This document shows positions 35,820 to 46,581 of a stretch of 64,000 nucleotides of DNA, in pieces (position 1 is the first letter of the stretch; every line of letters begins with the position of its first letter). The stretch comes from Clostridium gasigenes (GTDB taxonomy: Bacteria; Bacillota; Clostridia; Clostridiales; Clostridiaceae). The notes beneath the pieces are model-generated. The model did no database searches. It was given only the letters and a program-made list of their open reading frames with translations, and was not told the DNA's origin. The DNA lies in the NCBI RefSeq assembly GCF_900104115.1, contig NZ_FNJM01000011.1, positions 30,359-94,358 on the forward strand, read 5' to 3'. Position numbers and translations under genes: made by a program.

Positions 35820-36822
35820 TGCAAATATAAAAAAAATTTCTGAAAGAAAAAGCAATTATAATTTTAAAAAAGAAAGTAAATTAAAAAAGAATATTTGCAT
35901 AATAGCTTTGATGATAATTGTATTCTCATTCCTATTTTTAACAGTAGGAATAAATTTCAAACATTTAGACTATGCCATGAGTCAAAGAATACCAAAGTTA
36001 ATAGCAATAATTATTACTGGTGGATGTATAGCTTTTTCATCTATTATATTCCAAACTATAACAAATAATAATATATTAACACCTAGTATACTAGGTCTAG
36101 ATTCATTATATATATTAGTTCAAACTATAATAGTATTCTTTGCTTCCGTTGATAGCAAATTTATTGTAAGTAAAAGTAATAATTTTTTATTAGCAGTAAT
36201 TATAATGATTATTGCATCAGTATTACTTTATAAAATATTATTTGAAAAAAGTAATAATAACATATTCTTTTTATTACTTGTAGGTGTTATTTCAGGAACC
36301 CTTTTTAAAAGTATATCAACTTTTATGCAAGTAGTAATAGATCCAAATGAGTATGCAGCACTTCAAAATAATTTGTATGCAAGTTTCGCAAGTGTAAATA
36401 CAGAAATTTTATTAATTTCTAGTGTAATAATAATAGGAATTATACCTTTTATATATGATGATATAAAAACTTTAGATGTAATAGGGCTTGGAAAAGATCA
36501 GGCAATTAATTTAGGTGTGGATTATGATAAAATTGTTAAAAAAATGATAGTTATAGTAGCTATATTAGTATCAATATCAACTGCTTTAGTTGGACCTATA
36601 ACATTTTTAGGCCTTTTAGTAACTAATGTAACTAAACAATTATTTAAAACTTATAAACATAGCTATTTAATAATAGCATCCATATTAATAAGTATAGTAA
36701 CTTTAGTAGGCGGACAGTTATTAGTTGAAAGAGTGTTTAGCTTTAATACAACTTTAAGTGTAATTATAAACTTTATAGGTGGATTATACTTTATATATTT
36801 ATTGTTAAAGGAGAGTAAATAG
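35809..36822 (+). CDS. yclO: Siderophore ABC transporter permease (YclO-like)
   Basis: The 337-residue second FecCD-type permease has a charged N-terminal extension of about 30 residues, then membrane segments with 'SQRIPKLIAIIITGGCIAFSS', 'NNNILTPSILGLDS' and 'GPITFLGLLVTNVTK'. It pairs with the preceding permease to form the membrane channel. It overlaps that gene by 11 bases and is followed two bases later by the ATPase gene. Confidence 0.88.
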   Translation: MKASANIKKISERKSNYNFKKESKLKKNICIIALMIIVFSFLFLTVGINFKHLDYAMSQRIPKLIAIIITGGCIAFSSIIFQTITNNNILTPSILGLDSLYILVQTIIVFFASVDSKFIVSKSNNFLLAVIIMIIASVLLYKILFEKSNNNIFFLLLVGVISGTLFKSISTFMQVVIDPNEYAALQNNLYASFASVNTEILLISSVIIIGIIPFIYDDIKTLDVIGLGKDQAINLGVDYDKIVKKMIVIVAILVSISTALVGPITFLGLLVTNVTKQLFKTYKHSYLIIASILISIVTLVGGQLLVERVFSFNTTLSVIINFIGGLYFIYLLLKESK

Positions 36823-36824
36823 TT

Positions 36825-37580
36825 ATGATAGAAGTAAAAAATATAATAAAGAAATATTCCAGTAAAACTGTTGTGGATAATGTATCTGTTAATATAGAAA
36901 AGGGTAAAATAACTTCTTTTATAGGACCAAATGGAGCTGGAAAGAGTACAGTATTATCTATAATAACTAGACTTATAAAAAAAGATGATGGACAAGTTAT
37001 TATAGAAGGAAAGAAATTAGAAGAATGGGATAAAAAAGAACTTTCTAAAAAAATAGCCATATTAAAACAATCTAATAACATAAACTTAAAGCTTACTATA
37101 AGAGAACTTGTTACTTTTGGAAGATTTCCACATAGTGAAGGAAGAATTACAAAAGAAGATGATAAATATATAGATAGAGCTATAGAGTATATGAAACTTA
37201 AGGATATTGAAGATAAGTATATAGATGAATTAAGTGGGGGACAAAAACAGATGGCATATATAGCCATGGTTATAGCACAAAATACAGAGTATGTGTTTTT
37301 AGATGAACCACTTAATAATTTAGATATGAAACATTCTGTTGAAATGATGAAAATACTTAGAAATCTTTGTGATGAACTTGGGAAAACTGTGGTTTTAGTT
37401 ATGCATGATATAAACTATACATCTTGTTACACAGATTATATAGCAGCACTAAAGGATGGCAAACTAGTTAAGTATGGAAAAACAGAAGATATAATAAAAA
37501 AAGAAATATTAGAAGAAATCTATGAAATTAAATTTGATGTTAGAGAAATAAATGGAGATAAGATATGTATTTATTTCTAA
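36825..37580 (+). CDS. yclP: Siderophore ABC transporter ATPase (YclP-like)
   Basis: The 251-residue ATPase of the iron-siderophore type has Walker A 'GPNGAGKST' (about 34-42), signature 'LSGGQKQMAYIA' (about 136-147), Walker B 'YVFLDEPLNNLD' (about 157-168) and H-loop 'VMHDINYT'. It powers the two permeases before it and starts two bases after the second one. Confidence 0.93.
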   Translation: MIEVKNIIKKYSSKTVVDNVSVNIEKGKITSFIGPNGAGKSTVLSIITRLIKKDDGQVIIEGKKLEEWDKKELSKKIAILKQSNNINLKLTIRELVTFGRFPHSEGRITKEDDKYIDRAIEYMKLKDIEDKYIDELSGGQKQMAYIAMVIAQNTEYVFLDEPLNNLDMKHSVEMMKILRNLCDELGKTVVLVMHDINYTSCYTDYIAALKDGKLVKYGKTEDIIKKEILEEIYEIKFDVREINGDKICIYF

Positions 37581-37599
37581 AAAATTTTTAAAAAACTAC

Positions 37600-37614
37600 T
37601 GATAATGAGAATCG
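37600..37614. promoter_or_regulatory. Internal Fur box before the binding-protein gene
   Basis: TGATAATGAGAATCG contains GATAATGAGAATC, a close match to the Fur hexamer array. It lies in the 72-base gap between the ATPase and binding-protein genes, so the binding protein may have its own iron-controlled promoter. Confidence 0.65.
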
Positions 37615-37652
37615 ATGAAATTAAAATATTTATTGAAAAGGAGATTTATAAT

Positions 37653-38612
37653 ATGAATAAAAAAATAGCTTTAATAGTAGGGATAGTAATAGTGGGATTA
37701 ATTGGAGGAACAGTATTTTTAAGTTCAAAAAAAGGTGATACAAAACAAAATATGGGGGAAGAAATAATAAAAGTAGAACATTCTCTTGGAACAACCGATA
37801 TAAAATCTAATCCTAAAAAAGTAATAGTATTTGATTATGCAGCATTAGATGCTATGGATGTATTAGAAATTGATGGGATTGTAGGGGTTCCTAAAGCGTC
37901 ATCAATACCTGAGTATTTAAATAAATATAATGGAGATGAATATGCAAATATTGGAGGCCTTTTTGAGCCGGATCTAGAAAAGATAAATGAACTTAAGCCA
38001 GATTTAATAGTGATAAATGGAAGGCAACATAAATTTTATGATAAGCTTAATGCAATAGCGCCCACTATATCATTAAGTAAAGAAGATGGCAAATATATGG
38101 AATCATTTACTCATAATATGGAGGCTTTAGGAAATATATTTAACAAAGACAAAATAGTGAAAAAAGAATTGGCTAAAATAAATGAAAAAATAGAAGAGAT
38201 AAATAAAGAGGTAACTAAAAATTCATATAAGGCAACAACATTAATGGTTAGCGATGGTAAGTTAAGTGTTTTTGGAGAAACATCAAGATTTGGGTTAATA
38301 TATAATAATCTTGGATTTAAAAATACTGATGATAATATAGAAGCTGCAAATCATGGACAAGATATATCGTTTGAATATGTTGCGAGCCAAAATCCAGATT
38401 ATATGTTTGTAATTGATAAATCAGTTGTAATGAAAGACGGAAATCAAAAACCAGCTAAAGAAATATTAAATAATGAGTTAATAAATAACACTAATGTAGC
38501 TAAAGAAGGGAAAATTATTTATTTAGATACTCACTCTTGGTATTTAAGTGATGGAGGATTTATATCTACAAATAAAATGTTAGATGAAATAATGGACGCT
38601 ATAAAAAAATAA
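37653..38612 (+). CDS. yclQ: Siderophore-binding protein (YclQ-like), apparently without lipobox
   Basis: About 319 residues from ATG 37653, which has AAAAGGAG (37636-37643) nine bases upstream. The class III binding-protein fold is clear ('NPKKVIVFDYAALDAMDVLEI', 'NELKPDLIVINGR', 'YVASQNPDYMFVID'). It would capture ferri-siderophores at the cell surface and deliver them to the permeases. The N-terminal hydrophobic segment (about 4-25) contains no cysteine, so it lacks the usual lipoprotein anchor and is probably held by an uncleaved membrane helix. Confidence 0.9.
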   Translation: MNKKIALIVGIVIVGLIGGTVFLSSKKGDTKQNMGEEIIKVEHSLGTTDIKSNPKKVIVFDYAALDAMDVLEIDGIVGVPKASSIPEYLNKYNGDEYANIGGLFEPDLEKINELKPDLIVINGRQHKFYDKLNAIAPTISLSKEDGKYMESFTHNMEALGNIFNKDKIVKKELAKINEKIEEINKEVTKNSYKATTLMVSDGKLSVFGETSRFGLIYNNLGFKNTDDNIEAANHGQDISFEYVASQNPDYMFVIDKSVVMKDGNQKPAKEILNNELINNTNVAKEGKIIYLDTHSWYLSDGGFISTNKMLDEIMDAIKK

Positions 38613-38763
38613 TAATATTAATTTAAGGGATATTTAAAAAAAAAATAGTAAGATGAAAAAAATATTGCTGAAATATATTTATAGATACATGATTTTGATA
38701 TATACTGTTATATGTTAGGAATTTTATAAAAATAAATTCTTTAGCTAATAAGGAGTGTGGAAA

Positions 38764-39855
38764 ATGAGTGAATTAAATCATGAACTTGGATTAATAGTAT
38801 TAGAGAGTTGTGCAGAGCTAGGTAATGCTGTAGACAAGTACATCCAAGATAAAAGAAATTGTACTGAATCATTCTTAATACCTATTGATGAAATAAGATT
38901 TTCAAATGGTGAAGGAAAGGTTAGAATTTCTGAGACTGTTAGAGGTAAAGATATTTATATTTTATGTGACGTTGGAAATTATAGTTGTAAATACAAAATG
39001 TTTGGATTTGAAAACCATAAAGGACCAGATGAACATTTCCAAGATATAAAGAGAACTGTTTCAGCTATAAAGGGTAAGGCTACAAGAATAACTGTAATTA
39101 TGCCACTTTTGTATGAATCAAGACAACATAGACGTAAGGGAAGAGAATCTTTAGATTGTGCATTAGCACTTCAAGAGCTTGAAAGATTAGGCGTTGATGA
39201 AATTATTACTTTTGATGTTCATGACCCTAATGTTCAAAATGCTACTCCTTTATTATCATTTGAAAATATATATCCTACATATAACATAGTAAAATCACTT
39301 ATATCTAATGAAGCTACATTAGAATTAAATATGGAAAAATTACTTGTAATTAGTCCTGATACTGGAGCTATGGATAGAGCAATTTATTACTCAAGTGTTT
39401 TAGGGGTAGATGTTGGTCTATTCTATAAAAGACGAGATCATTCATTAATAGTAAATGGTAAAAATCCTATAGTTGAACATCAATATATGGGGAAAGATGT
39501 AGCAGGTAAAGATGTTTTAATAGTTGATGACATGATAGCATCTGGAGAATCTGTCTTAGATATTGCATTAGAGCTAAAAGCAAGAAATGCTAGAAATGTA
39601 TATGTTGCAGCAACATTTGCTTTCTTTACAGAGGGGCTACAAAAGTTCAATAAATTATATGAAGATGGAATAATAACTAAAGTTTACTCAACTAATTTAA
39701 CTTATGTATCCGAAGAATTAAAGGATGCTAAATGGTTTAAGGCTGTTGATATGTCAGAATTCTTAGGTAAAATCATAAACAGACTAAATTATGGAAAGTC
39801 TATTTCAAAATATATGGATGCAACACAAGTAATACGTAGTTTACTTGAAGAATAA
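38764..39855 (+). CDS. prs: Ribose-phosphate pyrophosphokinase, long clostridial form
   Basis: The 363-residue protein belongs to the PRPP synthetase family, which makes phosphoribosyl pyrophosphate from ribose 5-phosphate and ATP for nucleotide and amino acid synthesis. The PRPP-binding loop 'DVLIVDDMIASGES' is present near 255, with 'SPDTGAMDRAIYYSS' and 'ITFDVHDPNVQNATP' as other family segments. It is about 45 residues longer than the canonical enzyme of about 317 and differs at its N-terminus, so it is probably a second form rather than the housekeeping Prs. The start at 38764 is eight bases after AGGAG (38751-38755). Confidence 0.87.
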   Translation: MSELNHELGLIVLESCAELGNAVDKYIQDKRNCTESFLIPIDEIRFSNGEGKVRISETVRGKDIYILCDVGNYSCKYKMFGFENHKGPDEHFQDIKRTVSAIKGKATRITVIMPLLYESRQHRRKGRESLDCALALQELERLGVDEIITFDVHDPNVQNATPLLSFENIYPTYNIVKSLISNEATLELNMEKLLVISPDTGAMDRAIYYSSVLGVDVGLFYKRRDHSLIVNGKNPIVEHQYMGKDVAGKDVLIVDDMIASGESVLDIALELKARNARNVYVAATFAFFTEGLQKFNKLYEDGIITKVYSTNLTYVSEELKDAKWFKAVDMSEFLGKIINRLNYGKSISKYMDATQVIRSLLEE

Positions 39856-39865
39856 TAGAGTTTAT

Positions 39866-39894
39866 AAAAAGGAGCCTTTTGGGCTCCTTTTTTG
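39866..39894 (+). terminator. Terminator of the PRPP synthetase gene
   Basis: AAAAAGGAGCC pairs with GGCTCCTTTTTT around TTTTG. Confidence 0.9.
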
Positions 39895-40070
39895 TGTAAA
39901 CATAAAATAGTTTCTAAAAGTTAAAAAATACCATGATAAATTATTAATAAATAAATTATTTTGTTGATAATTTAGTAAGAAATTACTTATAAGAATTTGG
40001 TATTTATATAAAATTAATAAAATGAGTATAAAATTTTACAATGGAGGATATTAAATGTATTATTAAGTGA

Positions 40071-41858
<1,788 letters not shown>

Positions 41859-41920
41859 TAAACAAGGTTTATTTTAATGTAAATTTTAAAAAAATAAATT
41901 ATAATATAATTAGTTTTATA

Positions 41921-41966
41921 AAGAGTTGAACTTAGTAATATTCTAAGTTCAACTCTTTTTATTTTT
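41921..41966 (+). terminator. Terminator of the fumarate-reductase-like gene
   Basis: AAGAGTTGAACTTAG (41921-41935) pairs perfectly with CTAAGTTCAACTCTT (41943-41957), with a T-rich tail. Confidence 0.9.
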
Positions 41967-42049
41967 TAAAAAACTATTGTAAATTTATAACATTAATTGT
42001 ATAATTTACTAAAGATATCTTTTAAATAAATAAAAATGGAGGGGTAAAA

Positions 42050-44362
42050 ATGAAAAAAATAGCACTTTTACTAGCGGTAATATTAACAACCGTAATATCA
42101 CCTATTAGTGTACAAGCTGATGAAAATAAGGGGTATTTAAAAAGCCTTATAGAAAAAGAATCATATGTATCAGATAATAATATATCAGTACAATGGGATA
42201 ATGATGAAAAAACTCCTAGGTTTATTGAAGGGAAATTAAGTTCACAGCCAGTAAGTACAGAGAAAGAGGCACTAAAATATTTAGAAGAAAATTTAGATGC
42301 TTTTAATCTAAACGTTGGATCATTTAAATTGTTAAAAGTCGAAAAAGATTCATTAGGATATACGCACTATAAATATCAGTATGAAATTGAGGGGATAAGA
42401 GTATATGGATCAGATATAATTTTGCATACAGATAAAAATAATTTTGTGTGTGATATTAATGGGCTTTTAGAATCAGACGTACCAAATGAAGAATATTCAA
42501 AAAAATTTAAACTTAATAACGATAATCTAACAAATGAAGCTTTAGATTTTATCAAAAAAGATAGAGATAGCTTAAAAGAAAACGATATAACTAAAGTGAT
42601 TTATAATTATAAAGAAAAATGGCAGCCTTGTTATTTAGTTAATGTTGTTGGAGACGATTACAACTATAATATATTTATAGATAGCATTAATGGACAAGCT
42701 CTAGAGATGATTAATAACATGCATTCTGAAAATGTTAGTGGTAGTGGTATGGGACAAGATGGCAAAGCTAGAGAATTGAATGTAAACAAGCAAGGAAATA
42801 AATATTATCTTGAAGATATTTCTACAACAGGAAGGATATCAACTTATGACGCTAACAATGCTAGTGATGTAAAATTAGCTAATACATTGCCAGGAAAATT
42901 AATTGTATCAGATACACCAAATTTTAATGAGGAAAGACAAGAAGCGGCTATTGATGCTCATTATTATGTAGTAAAAACAAATGATTATTTTAAAAAGAAT
43001 TTTAATAGAAAAGGTTTTGATAATCTAGGCGGAACTTTAAAAGTATCAGTACATTATGGAAGCAATGAAGTTAATGCTTATTTTAATGGAAGAGATACCT
43101 TGTTTTTTGGTGATGGGGACAATGTAATGGCTACTAATTTTGCTAAATCATATGATATAGTAGCACATGAATTTACTCATGGAGTAACTAAAAATTCTGC
43201 TGATTTAGAATATAGAGGAGAAAGTGGAGCTTTAAATGAATCATTTTCAGATGTATTTGGTTGTATTATAGAAGAAAAAAATGATTGGATTATTGGAGAG
43301 GATGTAGCGCTGCCAAACAATAGGTTTGATTTAAGAAGAAGTTTAAAGGATCCAACTCTTTATAAACAACCAGCTAATATGAAAGATTATTATCAAACAT
43401 CAAAAGATAATGGCGGTGTTCATACAAATTCAGGGATACCAAATAAAGCTTTTTATAATATTATGACATCTGTGGGCGTAGAAAAAGCTTCAGCTATATA
43501 TTATAGAGCATTAACAACCTATATGAATAGGAAGTCTGTATTTATAGATGCCAGAATGGCTTTAGAAAAATCAGCTATTCAATTATATGGTGCAGAAGAA
43601 AAGTGGGCTGTGGGAAAAGGATTTTACGATGTTGGTATAGGAAATAATCCAGGAGAGAATCCTGGCAAAAATCCAGATGATGACTTAAAATTAAAGGAAG
43701 CTACATTAACTATAGATAATCAAGTTAATGATGGTAACTTCAATTTAAGTATATTAGTGCCAGGAAAAACATCAGCTAAAACAGTAAAACTTATAGAAAA
43801 TGATAAAGTTATATTAGATCAAAAAATAGATAGTTCAAATAGTGATGTTAAAATAAATAAAGAAATAAAGGGTAAGACACCAGGAGAATATATATATTTA
43901 GTAGAGGTTAGTGATGGGAATCAGACATTGGTTTCAAAATTAAAAGTAGTTGTTGAAAAGAATACCCCACCAACTCCAAATACTGGAAATGAAATAAATA
44001 CAAACTTTGATATTATTTCTGATTGGGGGACAGGTGCTAACTTTAATTTGACTATAACTAATAATAGTAGTAAAGCTTTAAAAGAATGGAATATAGAATT
44101 CTCCTTTGATAAAAAAATAAATTCTATTTGGGATGGAAAGCTAACTTCTTTAGGAAATAATAGATATAGAATAGAGGGTTCTGAATGGAATAATATTATA
44201 GATGCTAAAAAATCAGTAGTAATAGGGGGTAGTCTAGAAGGGAATTCTAAAGGGCAAAACATTTATAATATATCTGTAAATGGAGTTGCTATAGATAGTA
44301 CAAAAATAGCTCCAGTAGGTCTAAATAAACTTAAACCATTAAGTTCCAATATAGTTGAATGA
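42050..44362 (+). CDS. Secreted M4 (thermolysin-family) protease with carbohydrate-binding modules
   Basis: The 770-residue protein has a signal peptide (1-23), an FTP/PepSY propeptide (about 50-225) and an M4 catalytic domain (about 230-540) with H373-E374-x-x-H377 ('VAHEFTHGVT'), the third zinc ligand in 'GALNESFSDVFG' and 'NGGVHTNSGIPNKAFYNI' around the catalytic histidine. An Ig/Fn3-like module (about 555-645) follows, related to the linker of the GH18 chitinase at 21.2 kb. A CBM2-like domain (about 652-757; 'FNLTITNNSSKALKEWNIEF', 'GSEWNNIIDAKKSVVIGG') closes the protein. It would digest proteins while bound to a polysaccharide, plausibly chitin-protein complexes. The reading frame continues beyond the stop into a chitin-binding-domain remnant. 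Confidence 0.9.
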   Translation: MKKIALLLAVILTTVISPISVQADENKGYLKSLIEKESYVSDNNISVQWDNDEKTPRFIEGKLSSQPVSTEKEALKYLEENLDAFNLNVGSFKLLKVEKDSLGYTHYKYQYEIEGIRVYGSDIILHTDKNNFVCDINGLLESDVPNEEYSKKFKLNNDNLTNEALDFIKKDRDSLKENDITKVIYNYKEKWQPCYLVNVVGDDYNYNIFIDSINGQALEMINNMHSENVSGSGMGQDGKARELNVNKQGNKYYLEDISTTGRISTYDANNASDVKLANTLPGKLIVSDTPNFNEERQEAAIDAHYYVVKTNDYFKKNFNRKGFDNLGGTLKVSVHYGSNEVNAYFNGRDTLFFGDGDNVMATNFAKSYDIVAHEFTHGVTKNSADLEYRGESGALNESFSDVFGCIIEEKNDWIIGEDVALPNNRFDLRRSLKDPTLYKQPANMKDYYQTSKDNGGVHTNSGIPNKAFYNIMTSVGVEKASAIYYRALTTYMNRKSVFIDARMALEKSAIQLYGAEEKWAVGKGFYDVGIGNNPGENPGKNPDDDLKLKEATLTIDNQVNDGNFNLSILVPGKTSAKTVKLIENDKVILDQKIDSSNSDVKINKEIKGKTPGEYIYLVEVSDGNQTLVSKLKVVVEKNTPPTPNTGNEINTNFDIISDWGTGANFNLTITNNSSKALKEWNIEFSFDKKINSIWDGKLTSLGNNRYRIEGSEWNNIIDAKKSVVIGGSLEGNSKGQNIYNISVNGVAIDSTKIAPVGLNKLKPLSSNIVE

Positions 44363-44425
44363 AAAAAGTTAGAAAACTATAAGGTTGGAGATCTGGTTAT
44401 GTATAATGGTAAAAAATATATATAA
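44363..44425 (+). pseudogene. Remnant of a C-terminal CBM5/12 chitin-binding domain
   Basis: In frame after the TGA stop of the protease gene, 20 further codons read 'YKVGDLVMYNGKKY' and end at a TAA (44423-44425). This matches the first strand region of CBM5/12 ('YTFGDIVIYNGKEY' in the chitinase at 21.2 kb), but the aromatic second half is missing. The protease probably once carried a full chitin-binding domain. Confidence 0.7.
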
Positions 44426-44428
44426 ACT

Positions 44429-44467
44429 GAACAGCTACGTAGAATTCTATGTAGCTGTTTTATTTTT
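44429..44467 (+). terminator. Terminator of the M4 protease gene
   Basis: AACAGCTAC and GTAGCTGTT pair around an AT-rich palindromic loop, followed by TTTATTTTT. Confidence 0.85.
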
Positions 44468-44506
44468 AAAAAATAAATTTTATCAGTACACTATAAAAAG
44501 TTGTAA

Positions 44507-45532
44507 CTAGCACGTTGGCTTATTATTTTTTATAGATTCAGTTAATTTGTCCTTTAACCATTCTTTAACATCCTCAGTAGTAAATGTTGCATTAACACTA
44601 TTTAAATAAATTTGTTTATAATCTTCTTGGGTTATATTAAAAGTATCATATATAGATTGGCATTCCTTAGTCATATCCGTATCTGATACTGTTCTGTTAT
44701 CAGTATTAATTGTTATTTTTATTCCATCATTATAAAATTTATGGATTGGATGAGATTTATATTCTTGTACTGCTTTAGTTTGAACATTACTAGTTGGACA
44801 TATTTCTAAAACAATATTTTTAGCTTTAACAATATTATAGGCTTCGATACAGTCGTTAATATAAACTCCATGTCCTATCCGCTCAGCCCCTAAAAGTTCA
44901 ACGGCATCAAGAACGTTTTTACCTATTCCAGTTTCCCCAGCATGAATAGTTACTCTGTAGCCATAATCTCTAGCTACTTTTATAGCGTCTACATACTCAG
45001 CTGCAAAGCCTGCTTTTTCAGGGCCTGCTAAATCAACAGCAACAACTCCTTTACCAAGGAATTTCTTGCCTTTTTCAATTACTTCTAGAGCATTAGCTGA
45101 TGACATAGTTCTCATGCATGATAATATTACATTTCCTTTTATATCATATATATTTTCCGCGGACTTAATTCCTTCTATAACGCTTCCTATTATCTCGTCA
45201 ATAGTTAAACCTTTGGCAGTATGAAGTAATGGCGCAAACCTAACTTCCATATACTTAACATTTTCTTTTGATGCATCCTCATAAAGCTCAAATGTAATTC
45301 TTTTTATATTTTCTTTTGATTGCATTACTAAATTTGGTAATGAAAAACTCTTTAAATAGTCATCAAGAGATGTACACTCTAATGGCGCAGTAATCTGATT
45401 TTTTATTACATCAATATTAAAAGATGATATGGTGATTCCGTCTTTTTTAGCTATATCAATTATTGTTTCTGCCCTAACACTACCATCTAAATGACAGTGA
45501 AGTTCAATTTTTGGTAAATTAAAAAAATTCAT
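44507..45532 (-). CDS. add: Adenosine deaminase
   Basis: The 341-residue enzyme deaminates adenosine to inosine. Zinc and catalytic motifs are complete: 'KIELHCHLDGSVR' near the N-terminus, 'VTIHAGETG' (about 195), 'ERIGHGVYI', 'EICPTSNVQT' and 'ITINTDNRTVSDTD'. AGGAGG precedes the start on the minus strand. A purine riboswitch of the adenine type sits in the leader, so expression should respond to adenine. Confidence 0.96.
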   Translation of the reverse strand: MNFFNLPKIELHCHLDGSVRAETIIDIAKKDGITISSFNIDVIKNQITAPLECTSLDDYLKSFSLPNLVMQSKENIKRITFELYEDASKENVKYMEVRFAPLLHTAKGLTIDEIIGSVIEGIKSAENIYDIKGNVILSCMRTMSSANALEVIEKGKKFLGKGVVAVDLAGPEKAGFAAEYVDAIKVARDYGYRVTIHAGETGIGKNVLDAVELLGAERIGHGVYINDCIEAYNIVKAKNIVLEICPTSNVQTKAVQEYKSHPIHKFYNDGIKITINTDNRTVSDTDMTKECQSIYDTFNITQEDYKQIYLNSVNATFTTEDVKEWLKDKLTESIKNNKPTC

Positions 45533-45592
45533 AATAATCCTCCTAAATTTATAAATATATTTTATTTTGAAAAACTAGATGATAAAAAATTC

Positions 45593-45707
45593 GCGAAAAA
45601 ATCCCTGATTATGAAGAATACGCACCTATAGTGTATATTCTTCGTAATCAGGGATTTATTGGTACCTGGTAGAGACCTCCAAACCATATTATTGGAGTTA
45701 TACGAAA
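45593..45707 (-). promoter_or_regulatory. Adenine-type purine riboswitch controlling add
   Basis: On the minus strand the aptamer runs from about 45707 to 45640. P1 is TTCGTA/TACGAA, P2 is CTCCA/TGGAG with loop ATAATATGG, the J2/3 core is GTCTCTACC, and P3 is AGGTA against TCCCT with one mismatch. The ligand-discriminating position in J3/1 is U ('CCTGATTACGAAG'), which indicates adenine rather than guanine. The 3' half of the aptamer is also the 5' arm of a terminator with arms of 22 bases (45636-45657 and 45599-45620, one mismatch) and a T6 tail. Ligand binding would therefore prevent termination, giving an ON switch as in pbuE-type leaders. Confidence 0.92.
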
Positions 45708-45912
45708 TTATTATATTAATAATATTGCAAAATAACTAGTAAGTGTAATTAGTTATTTTTTTACATAATTATAAATAATTTTTATTCAAGTGTCAAGCAC
45801 TTTTGCGATGTTATAAAAATCATATGTGGAGTTTTTATCTTAAATGCCTAATTTATAATATAAATAAATGAATTAATTAACTATTAAATTAATGGTTAGA
45901 GGTGTTGTGATA

Positions 45913-46296
45913 TTGCTTGTTATTAATATAGAATGGTTTTATAAAAAAACAAGTATAGAAAAAACACTAATTTTTATAGTTTTTTCTATAACGTTAGTAT
46001 TAGTATCTGGGACAAGCAGTGCGAAAGCTACGAGTAAAGAAGATACTGTGACTGGAACATTTTAGGGTATGTTGGGTAGTGTCTCTTTTACATGGATTTG
46101 CTGTATTAGCTGGATTAATGCTTTTAAACGAGTCATTTAGACGAAAAAGATAGGCGGCTATAGGTCGCTTGAATCAGTTGAACTACTAGTTCAAAGAAAT
46201 ATTTATTTAATGACCGTAATTTCAATAATAAGTAGTGTACTAAATATTGCATATATTTATGTTTCAATTAAAAGGTTCAATAGTAGTAGATGGTAA
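45913..46296 (+). pseudogene. Decayed small membrane protein gene
   Basis: Coding-like sequence with hydrophobic segments is spread over three frames. TTG 45913, eight bases after AGAGGTG, opens a 50-residue frame with one membrane segment that stops at 46065. A second frame reads 'VSLLHGFAVLAGLMLLNESF' near 46080-46150. A third reads 'NIYLMTVISIISSVLNIAYI' up to a stop at 46296. Together they look like one membrane protein of about 125 residues broken by two frameshifts and stops. I do not recognise the family. Confidence 0.45.
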
Positions 46297-46399
46297 GTTA
46301 TCGGAAGTTATAATATAAAATAGAAATGAAAAATTCCAGAATTGCTTATTATAGCTAATAGAAATTGACGTGATCTTAGTTTAATAGTTTTAATTTATA

Positions 46400-46438
46400 A
46401 TATATTGTATAACTTCCTTGATAAAGAGTACAATATAT
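46400..46438. repeat. Inverted repeat upstream of the KUP gene
   Basis: ATATATTGTA (46400-46409) and TACAATATAT (46429-46438) are perfectly inverted with a 19-base centre. The 46297-46581 gap otherwise shows only AT-rich sequence; no c-di-AMP riboswitch pattern was seen. Confidence 0.5.
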
Positions 46439-46581
46439 AGTGTTATGTAGAAAAATAGATATTATCAATGATATAGTTAGCAAATAGATTCCTATGTTAT
46501 TAAACAATGTATATTGAGCAAATATTGACAGAATCGTTCCTTTTAGGAGATAGACAATAAAAATTTGTAGGATTATAATGA

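Noticed and set aside
46297..46581. c-di-AMP (ydaO-type) riboswitch before the KUP gene
   Set aside because: The G-rich conserved segments of that riboswitch are absent; only a 10-base inverted repeat is visible.
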